64,000 nt of DNA from Siphonodentalium dalli (Eukaryota; Mollusca; Scaphopoda; Gadilida; Siphonodentaliidae), in assembly GCA_032622095.1 (NCBI GenBank), contig CP136064.1, positions 218,008,205 through 218,072,204 on the forward strand, given 5' to 3'. Position 1 is the stretch's first letter, and each line of letters starts with the position of its first letter. Of the stretch, positions 58,501-64,000 are shown piece after piece. The translations under genes and the position numbers were made by a program. The notes under the pieces were generated by a model. It did no database searches. It was given only the letters and a program-made list of their open reading frames with translations, and was not told the origin of the DNA.

Positions 58501-61500
58501 ATAACACATGTACCTAATAGAATTGTTTTTGCAAAGAGTTCAAATTTTATTTACCCAGTGAGTATTTTCTCCAAAGAAATTACGTCACATGCCAAATAAG
58601 GAATTTACAATGATATTTAGTTTTATCTCGTACATTGTATGGTGCGCATGCATGTTCTTAATAACATACACAGTGACATACACACCAAATAAGGATTTTT
58701 TTTTACAAATATCGGACATAGTAATATATACGCACGTCTAAACAAAGAGATGATGCATTAATTTGTCACGCTATAAGCAGATGGCATGTTTATCATTATA
58801 TCATTTCTTTCTTGTTTATTCATGTCTATTATACATTTTTCCACTACTTGGCGATTGCCTTTGGGTCTATGATTGATAAATCCTGTGAAGGAGAAATAGC
58901 ATATAGCAAATTTTGCACCTCGAACCAGATTGGCAAAGGTTTAAGCCCTGTATTGTGATGTTGTGTGAACACATGGTTGTTGTTTGTGTGGAAGTTTCAC
59001 GACAAAAGCCGAAGATTTCCGAAAATCCACAGGTAACTTCGTGACTCTCTTGTGCTTTTTGCGAAAACATAACATAATAAAACTGAATTTTTTCTGCTCA
59101 GACCTCAACTGCTATGAGAGAACTAGGATCAGATTGAAGTTCCCCAATTGACGTTGGTGATGTACACACATAAGTCACTTCGATTATGCATTTTATCTTC
59201 TGCAAATTAGGGAATATAGAAACTTCCCAGAAGGGAAAAAGTAACTAATAACAATATTAGTTTGAGACCATAGATACTTCCCAGAAGATGATGCCTAAGT
59301 TAATGAGATCCCAGAGAGTGAATTTGGTGTTGATAGCCTGCTTTGCAGGATAGCATCACTAAATTCACCCTCTTACGGTGTGTGTATTGTAAATTTGGAT
59401 TAATATTCCTAAAAATAACTACTTTGAGCAAGACTATTCTCCATTTCTATTTGACCACCCACCGGAGTGTTTCACATCACTTTAAACTATTGTTATCGAT
59501 TATTTAAAAAATAATGGTTGTGTGAACTTGTATCCTTCTGTAAAACACAACATCTGAACTATGGAAATATTTAGTTCTTCGTTGGTCCCAAATTAATCTC
59601 TGATAAACACAGGAGAACAAGAGTTGCTACATATTATTTCTATGTTAGACTGCATATATATGACCCGCCATATCAAATCCAGTCGGAAGTCGGGATTTTT
59701 TTACCCTGTGCCAATGCATTCTCTTATATATGCGAGTCGACCATAGGTCAGCTCGCATATATAAGAGAATGCATTGGCCTAACAATTTTTTACAATTTTA
59801 ATAATTTGTTCTTGTATTCTGTAACAATTTTATAATTTCACCCATACAGAGCCCCAGACAAACATGAGCAGACGACACTCTTCTATATGCTTCTATATAT
59901 GTGTGGGCCTCCCTGCAGGGTAATGGATGTTTTTTATTTTATGTCCTAAAATTTGTAAGAAATATTTATTTAAAAAACATGATAAAAAATTGTTAGGCCA
60001 ATGCATTCTCTTATATATGCGAGGCGACCTATGGTCGACTCGCATATATAAGAGAATGCATTGGCACAGGGTAAACAAAAATCCTGACTTCCGACTGGAT
60101 TTGATATGGCGGGTCACATATAAGAGAATGCACTGGCACAGGGTTTTTAATGCTGTACCTTTATGTGAGTTGCTTTATATTGTTGTACTGAATCTGACAA
60201 AACTATTTCATAAATACACCACATAGCTGTATTTTATTTGGACATAAGAAATTTGCTCCTGTATATTATGCATGAACTTTGCAGTATGTTGAACAGAGAA
60301 GAGAGCTCCGACCCACCTAGGTCACCAATGCCTGATTCAGACAGTCTGGATGACTCATCAATGTCAGCTTCTCCGGACGATGACAGCATTGCCATGCGAA
60401 CACGACAGAAGAAGGTATGATTCCAGAAATAATCTTAATCTACCATTTATATGTCCACAAACAACTGTGAACAATACCTGTAATAAGCATGTCTATAGTG
60501 GAATAGATTAATTAATCCAGTTAGGAATTTATAGACACAATTTCAGTAGTTTGGGTTTCCAGATTTAAATGAATTAACCATAAATGGCAAAACAAGTTTA
60601 AGATTATGATTTTTCAGTTTACTTTCACCAGAAATATCAGTTCTAATGGGAAAGCCATTGTTAAATTGTTCTAATTTATCACAAGTCCACATTATGTCCT
60701 ACATTGTTTACCCTGATATTCTAGATACAATGTTTTAGGGCTGATTCTGTCAGCCCTAGCAATTATTAGAAAATGCTTGATTTATAGATGCCTATAAACA
60801 GCATTAGCATGTCCTAATTCCCATGTTCTTTCAACTTAATCTTGTGTTTGAAGCCTAATATTGACAGTGACTAATTATGAAACGCTAACTTTGAGCTACT
60901 TGATGTTGGTGTAGCTGAGCTACATTCCAGATGGTACAACCCTCAGGTAATATTAACTCTCGAGAGCAGGGACCAGCCTAGAGGGCGACTTGGGAGACAT
61001 CTACTCCCTTGAATGTGCAACTTCTTCCTATTTTTGTGTTTGGGAGAAGTGACTTTTCTCTCACAGTGTCTCATATACCTATTTGCATATTTCTAAACAG
61101 CATATTTGACATGTATTTATTGACTATAATGGTACACCTACTCATTTTAGTTATAGTAGAAATGGACTTATTGGATCACAGGAAGGTGATGTTAAGGAGT
61201 AAACTAAACTTCAGTCTTTATGACCTCTCCAAGGTAACAGTCCCTTTCTCCCTAATAATCTAATAGGGGGAAGTGACTTCTCCCAATGATTTGAATTCTC
61301 TAGGCTGGTCCCCGAGTTCAAGGAAAATAAACTTGGTGCAAATGCTACATCAGATATATTCTTAAAAGTTTGAACACAATTTATTTAGTTCACTGTGTGT
61401 GTTTTTGCTGGAAAGCTTCATTAAATATTGCAAGGATTTGAACAATAATTTCCACTTTTCTTCGCAGGCGCGGATTGAGGATAGGAATGCAGATTTCAGA

Positions 61501-64000
61501 GAGAGGTTTCCTAAAGTTGGCAAAATGCTAAAGAAGAGCAGACTATCAATGCCTGGACATCATATCAGGGTATGAACACCACATTATATGCCGTAGATTA
61601 GAGTGTTCGATCGTTTTGTTCGGTTTTCCGTTCTAGAGTTATTCATCTTTGTTTATTTAAAAATGTTGGTTTTTTGTTCATCAGAGCAGGTATCTCCACC
61701 ACCGGTTGGCAGATCTAATTGAATATTGATATCGATGTTCACTACTATGAGGACATTCAACTGAGTATTCAATAATTTTGTTCGGGTTTTCCATTCTGCA
61801 GTTATTCATCTGGAAATGTTGTTTTTGTCCCCCTGAGCTGATATCTCAACCATAGGTAGTCGCATCTCAATGAAATTTGGTATAGATGTTCCCCATTATA
61901 ATCTACCATTCATTGGAGTGTTCGATTGTTTTGTTCGGGTTTTCAATTCTAGGGTTATTCATCTTTGTTTATCTAGAAATATTGGTTATTTGTAATTCGA
62001 GCAAATATCTACACTACCGGTTGTCGGATCTAATTGAAATTTTATATCGTTGTTCACTACTATGAGGACATTCAACAGAGTGTTCATTAATTTTGTTCGG
62101 GTTTTCCGTTCTAGAGTTATTCATCTGGAAATGTTGGTTTTGTCCTCAGAGCTGGTATCTCAACAATAGTTTGTCGCATCTCAATGAAATTTGGTATGGA
62201 TGTTCCCCACTATCAGGACATTCAATGGTGTGTTCAATAGTTTTGTTCAGGTTTTCCGTTATAGAGTTATTCATCTTTGTTTATCTGTAAATATTGATTT
62301 TTTTTTGTCCGTCTGCCTGAGTATCTCAACCATGGTTTATAGGTATGTCCACACTAAGCAATATGTCACATGGGGGTATGCACCAGGCGACAGCCCAGCT
62401 CTTTTTATTATTATTGCTACCTTGTTCATTTCTCTTGTCAACCCTGAATTTAGTGTGTCTGACATTTGCAGAATGAGGTCCCCAGAGGGAGAATGTACTG
62501 ATGCTATCCCATAAAGTGGGCTAGCATCAGCAATTCAACCTCAATGGGGACCTCATTCTGTTTAGGCCTCAACTACTATTGGAGACCTAGGATCAGAAGT
62601 TCCCCAGTTGAAGTTAGTGATGTTCACCCATTAGTCACCTTGACTATGCATTTTTTTCTTCTGCAAATTGGAGGATATAGAAACTTCCCAAAAGGGAAAA
62701 AAAACTAAATACAATGTTAATTTGAGACTATAGATACTTCCCAGAAGATGAGGCCTTAGCAGAATGAGGTCCCCAGAGGGTGAATTTGGTGATGCTAGCC
62801 CACTGCGCGGGGTAGCATCACTAAATTCTACTTCTGGGTACTTCATTCTGCAAATGTCAGACACATTACATAATACTTGGTCAAGAATGCATGCAGGTTA
62901 AGAAAGAAACTTGTATTAAAACTAGAACAATTATATTACAGACCTGGATTGTGACACAAGTTCCAGTTATTTTTGTGTGCAAATTCGCCATTGATATGAA
63001 TCACTATTTGTTGTAATCATGTTCCTCATCAATTTGTTCTATTTTTCAGTCGCCTCCGGCAAACATTGTAGCAACCTATGATGATTACCGTAGAGACCGT
63101 GAAGAACAGTATCGGCGTACAATGGAAATGCTACAGGATATAGGAAAACCAGGTAATATCATGGTGCTAATTTGGTTACATCAAACAACATTTGTGATAC
63201 TAATATCATTAAGTCCATTGACACTTTGATAAATGGATACTTGCTGATGGGTAGTTAAGATTCCCTCCATTGCATGGATGATAATCGTTAGGGTGTTTAA
63301 TATCTGCCTGCCATCTGCTAATATTATCTTAGCACTCCAGCAAATGAGAATTACGGGAAATCAATTGTATACTTTTAGTACTGTGCAGAATATATTAAAG
63401 TTCTATACCATGAATTTTTTTTATTTTTCTTAATTTATATCATTGAATATACAATTTTTTATTAATTTTCAACAGTGGATGTTTTTGCCCAATAATGAAT
63501 GTCCTTCTATTGTGAAAACTTAATTTTCTTGAGATACGACATAAGGTGGTCAAAATAATAAAGTTGAATATAGACTGACTGAAGTTTCTTTGTGATAGAC
63601 ATGGAACCAATACTGGAATTTGTCACCCTGTCTCACAACATGAGGCCAAGCAGAATGCTAATTCATAGACAGGCTTTTAACATAATCATATCTCTTGTTT
63701 CAGCTAAATCTGAGAGTAACAAATCTGCCATCAACCAGAAACCCACAGTACCAAGTGTTTTACTGAGTGGAGGTATAACACAGCCATCAGTTACAAACAC
63801 ATTAACCAGTGTGATAAACCAGGCGATAGTGAAGCCTAATGGACACCTTAATGTTAGCTTCGAACAAAGCAAACTTGCATCATCACAAATTACCACATCA
63901 CTGCCGGTGTCATCAAATCCAACATCACTTACACCCTCAGTGCCAGCAACAGCTCCGCTCAGCATAATCACAGGAACTAATGTCCGAACAAGCGAAGACG
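37264..64000 (+). CDS. POM121: POM121-like transmembrane nucleoporin, 11 exons, partial at 3' end
   Basis: Eleven GT-AG exons join without a frame break into about 653 codons. The N-terminus is strongly hydrophobic (residues about 14-56, FVSLFYFSVIFLTVIILVTS then a second segment ending TLLYLSKF), like the membrane region of POM121, followed by a basic stretch. The rest is Ser/Pro-rich and disordered. The best match to vertebrate POM121 is EQDEQVIMALREINRKR with NKRRR shortly after (human ETVLSALKEKKKKR...ENKRRR), then S/T-rich text with KR pairs. POM121 anchors the nuclear pore to the membrane and helps interphase pore assembly. The expected C-terminal FG repeats are not reached in the window. 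The family is recalled, not searched, and the match is short. Confidence 0.75.
39250..39520. repeat. ~167-bp tandem repeat
   Basis: tcaccaatacagaaatagt followed by ggtcactcatgcatga recurs 167 bp apart (39,304 and 39,471), as does (g)tacgtcc(g/a)ttaccaaaa. Confidence 0.8.
40175..40201 (+). repeat. Poly-C run, 27 bp
   Basis: Uninterrupted C homopolymer; the open frames across it are poly-Pro artefacts. Confidence 0.9.
41148..41459 (+). CDS. POM121: POM121-like exon 2
   Basis: 312 nt after acceptor tttatttgcag; Ser-rich, with HQRRYFTPQRVIPCANLLND and SRSPGSGHSG. Donor GTTTGT, chosen because it joins exon 3 in frame as LFGSPQNS. Confidence 0.85.
41519..42060 (-). repeat. ~150-bp unit array, 'gagttatggccc' family
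   Basis: gagttatggccctt recurs at about 41,729, 41,881 and 42,028 with atcgagttcgaatatgggtt between. It is headed by the palindrome atgtttacccataccatagt...ggtaaacat at 41,519-41,549. Same family as 43,385-43,830. Confidence 0.85.
42640..42945. repeat. ~164-bp tandem duplication
   Basis: aaaactaacaccattataac with ctctgcca(at)gggtacccc is repeated, and both copies end gagcaacattaaatccaatt. The joint carries accatagtatggtacaca, as at the edges of the neighbouring arrays. Confidence 0.85.
43385..43830 (-). repeat. ~150-bp unit array, second copy
   Basis: Nearly the same order and sequence as 41,519-42,060, again starting atgtttacccataccatagt, so the two are copies of one dispersed element. Confidence 0.85.
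44295..44420. repeat. Hairpin-family fragment (cctgtgccaatgcattctct)
   Basis: tcctgtgccaatgcattctc with the inverted partner ...ataatacattggcc about 60 bp on. A partial copy of the family at 28,824 and 59,661; a half copy is near 43,195. Confidence 0.7.
45311..45535. repeat. 112-bp tandem duplication
   Basis: Two copies running from atatataatttgtgggtacc to agaatcacacaacacgc, with few differences. Confidence 0.92.
45984..47388. mobile_element. Candidate DNA transposon with CAGGGTTTCCG ends
   Basis: Inverted ends cagggtttccg and cggaaaccctg, 1,405 bp apart. CAG-type ends suggest hAT, but the flanking 8 bp do not match, so no duplication supports it. It contains a pair of ~110-bp repeats (about 46,990-47,165, cacgggat...tagtttcatcc). 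Confidence 0.5.
47680..48089. mobile_element. TTAA-type MITE (family A), cleanest copy
   Basis: 410 bp; TTAAAGGTACTCAATCCGAT and atcggatcgagtagctttaa form 20-bp ends with two mismatches; TTAA at both borders. POM121-like intron 2. Confidence 0.87.
48230..49435 (+). repeat. 161-bp satellite array, about 7 units
   Basis: tataggtgtctcccaagaat recurs at 48,361, 48,522, 48,683, 48,833, 48,994 and 49,155: spacing 161 bp except one unit that lost 11 bp (agagttat region). Each unit holds gagttatggcccttaatt and cgagttcgaaaaccggcc. The outer units are diverged and the inner ones close to identical. Confidence 0.95.
49575..49965 (+). repeat. Dispersed repeat with two ~170-bp units
   Basis: Starts tttttagctcaactttactt; then gcac(a/g)ggctacaggtcgtac ... 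gtagatgggaacgagtcatt occurs twice, about 170 bp apart. Confidence 0.8.
50801..51058 (+). CDS. POM121: POM121-like exon 3
   Basis: 258 nt after acceptor ttctattgcag. SPQNSFLGSPSTHHTGTRTN, Ser/Pro-rich, then APCLRLFNELYLDEKPRSVN and VVVPRPSGDSFHSR. Donor GTTTGT. Confidence 0.87.
51261..51410. repeat. 35-bp minisatellite, about 4 units
   Basis: agtt(at)caccc starts recur every 35 bp (51,261, 51,296, 51,331, 51,366, 51,401) with cc(ct)gaatc(a/c)tgcat inside. Confidence 0.85.
52343..52426 (+). CDS. POM121: POM121-like exon 4: conserved core
   Basis: 84 nt; RLNFSLPVRESYVVEQDEQV then IMALREINR. This is the segment closest to vertebrate POM121 (VLSALKE). Acceptor ccttttttcag, donor GTATGC. Confidence 0.88.
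52457..53192. repeat. ~25-31 bp minisatellite, left part
   Basis: More than 20 variants of ctggcattcgtttagctatc followed by acatgc, in POM121-like intron 4. It continues after the transposon at 53,201-54,417. Confidence 0.95.
53201..54417. mobile_element. hAT-like transposon with a BED-finger remnant
   Basis: About 1.2 kb inserted in the minisatellite. Left end ttaggtgtgggaagatac, right end ccgatgcatcgg-type sequence closing in ccacccctaa; flanks atgtacaa and atgtacat fit an 8-bp duplication with one change. Both subterminal regions are rich in atacga/gatac words. On the minus strand, 53,529-53,735 begins MASTEPAVEIPQQSQEKFII and contains KSKVWQHFGLL with later C residues, like the BED finger of ZBED/hAT transposases. 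The rest of the transposase is gone. Confidence 0.8.
53529..53735 (-). pseudogene. hAT transposase N-terminal BED-finger fragment
   Basis: 68 codons with KSKVWQHFGLLATLVNG and CWRYYKC, matching the aromatic-then-cysteine layout of BED fingers, but the spacing after C is not canonical and no catalytic domain follows. A relic within the element at 53,201-54,417. Confidence 0.6.
54420..54785. repeat. ~25-31 bp minisatellite, right part
   Basis: Same units as the left part (tggcattcgtttagctatca), split from it by the hAT-like insertion. Confidence 0.95.
55653..55700 (+). CDS. POM121: POM121-like exon 5
   Basis: 48 nt micro-exon; KRVYREPELSSQNKRR, a basic segment that may serve as nuclear localisation signal. 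Acceptor tgtgttttcag, donor GTAAGT. Confidence 0.87.
55796..56403. mobile_element. Non-autonomous hAT-like transposon
   Basis: 608 bp; ends CAGGGTCCGCGCTG and CAGCACGAACCCTG (imperfect inverted pair); exact 8-bp duplication CTTAAGAG at 55,788-55,795 and 56,404-56,411. Many internal tttgccaaatg repeats occur near both ends. POM121-like intron 5. Confidence 0.93.
56738..56963 (+). CDS. POM121: POM121-like exon 6
   Basis: 226 nt; RQESSASTCSIPPLPDTLPD, HKRAAAILATCSNVTPKRQK and SITSSLSSSKRALH, comparable in style to human POM121 SQSSDDHLNKRSRSSSMSSL. Acceptor tctattacag, donor GTATGT. Confidence 0.87.
57559..57653 (+). CDS. POM121: POM121-like exon 7
   Basis: 95 nt; SRQSHEPSPVSPKFPRSETP, then SITSISESDTR. 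SP sites suggest phosphorylation. Acceptor taattctcag, donor GTGAGT. Confidence 0.87.
59290..59383. repeat. Diverged hairpin-MITE copy
   Basis: aatgagatcccagagagtga through tagcatcactaaattcaccctct is a worn version of the hairpin at 18,651. The 190 bp before it match the interior of the composite at 62,455-62,864. Confidence 0.75.
59432..59487 (-). repeat. MITE family B end fragment
   Basis: Minus strand reads ttaaagtgatgtgaaacact then ccatttctattt-complement, matching the head of the 27,762 copy; the other end is missing. Confidence 0.7.
59661..60116. repeat. Nested inverted repeat, 456 bp
   Basis: Outer arms tgacccgccatatcaaatcc (and about 110 bp more) are inverted at the right end; each arm contains its own hairpin of the ccctgtgccaatgcattctc family. 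The middle is AT-rich spacer. Confidence 0.92.
60297..60414 (+). CDS. POM121: POM121-like exon 8
   Basis: 118 nt; EESSDPPRSPMPDSDSLDDS, then SPDDDSIAMRTRQKK. Acidic Ser-rich followed by basic. Acceptor gttgaacag, donor GTATGA. Confidence 0.83.
61468..61569 (+). CDS. POM121: POM121-like exon 9
   Basis: 102 nt, phase 0 to 0; ARIEDRNADFRERFPKVGKM then LKKSRLSMPGHHIR. Acceptor tcttcgcag, donor GTATGA. Confidence 0.87.
61600..62335 (+). repeat. ~155-bp array with alternating unit types
   Basis: (a)gagttattcatct recurs at about 61,636, 61,799, 61,952, 62,114 and 62,264: spacings 163, 153, 162, 150. Units alternate in the text after it (tttgtttat versus ctggaaatg), so the higher-order period is about 312-316 bp. 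Also contains tgaaatttggtatagatgtt. Confidence 0.85.
62455..62864. mobile_element. Composite hairpin element, two hairpins in one
   Basis: 410 bp with outer inverted ends gtgtctgacatttgcagaat and attctgcaaatgtcagacac. Each end is itself a hairpin of the 18,651 type (gaggtccccagaggg...). No clear target duplication. POM121-like intron 9. Confidence 0.82.
63050..63152 (+). CDS. POM121: POM121-like exon 10
   Basis: 103 nt; SPPANIVATYDDYRRDREEQ, then YRRTMEMLQDIGKP, a charged helical segment. Acceptor atttttcag, donor GTAATA. Confidence 0.88.
63704..64000 (+). CDS. POM121: POM121-like exon 11, runs off the window
   Basis: After acceptor cttgtttcag, open to the last base: AKSESNKSAINQKPTVPSVL, then long Ser/Thr/Pro/Asn-rich sequence (SSQITTSLPVSSNPTSLTPS). 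It has the composition of a nucleoporin linker; no FG pair yet. Exon end unknown. Confidence 0.85.

Larger units (their letters stand above)
57654..60296. other. POM121-like intron 7
   Basis: AT-rich, no exon seen. Contains a diverged member of the 18,651/62,455 hairpin family (about 59,100-59,383), a reversed end of MITE family B (59,432-59,487) and a nested palindrome (59,661-60,116). Confidence 0.6.

Noticed and set aside
1-64000. tRNA, rRNA or other structured RNA genes
   Set aside because: I looked for cloverleaf boxes and conserved rRNA words and saw none convincing; this is not a substitute for tRNAscan or Infernal.

Overview
The window looks like nuclear DNA of a marine mollusc, probably a bivalve. 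This is inferred from AT-rich sequence, short exons with GT-AG introns, very dense DNA-transposon debris, a CR1/L2-type LINE tail, and ~150-167 bp repeat arrays carrying a 'gagttatggccctt' motif of the kind common in mollusc genomes. Nothing suggests a prokaryote, and I saw no rRNA, tRNA or CRISPR array.

Three genic pieces are supported. (1) Minus strand, 31,221 down to 1,903: the N-terminal half (17 coding exons, about 696 codons) of condensin I subunit NCAPD2. The rest of the gene should lie left of coordinate 1. All exon junctions keep frame except one site inside exon 14. (2) Plus strand, 37,264 to beyond 64,000: 11 exons (about 653 codons) of a POM121-like transmembrane nucleoporin, running off the right edge. 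(3) Minus strand, 35,606-35,709: one orphan first exon with a PIF1/RecD-like Walker A motif, lying between the two diverging genes, with no continuation recognised.

Most of the sequence is intron and intergenic DNA filled with mobile elements, many delimited to the base by target-site duplications (TSDs). Three PIF/Harbinger-type elements (GGCC termini, TWA TSD) sit in NCAPD2 introns 16, 13 and 11. NCAPD2 intron 6 holds a nest: a hAT element with an intact 866-codon transposase inserted into an older hAT-like element, beside a third hAT-like element. More hAT-like elements lie in NCAPD2 intron 7 and POM121 introns 4 and 5. Two MITE families with TTAA ends, several long hairpin repeats and a 5'-truncated LINE complete the set. 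POM121 introns also hold a 161-bp satellite, a ~25-31 bp minisatellite and several ~150-167 bp arrays that appear to share a skeleton.

NCAPD2 (mitotic chromosome compaction) and POM121 (nuclear pore assembly) are both cell-division housekeeping genes, but their start codons are about 6 kb apart, so a shared promoter is not implied. I found no new multi-gene system. The most notable material is the nested, apparently intact hAT transposon, the elements and duplicated splice sites crowding NCAPD2 exons, and the common-skeleton repeat arrays.
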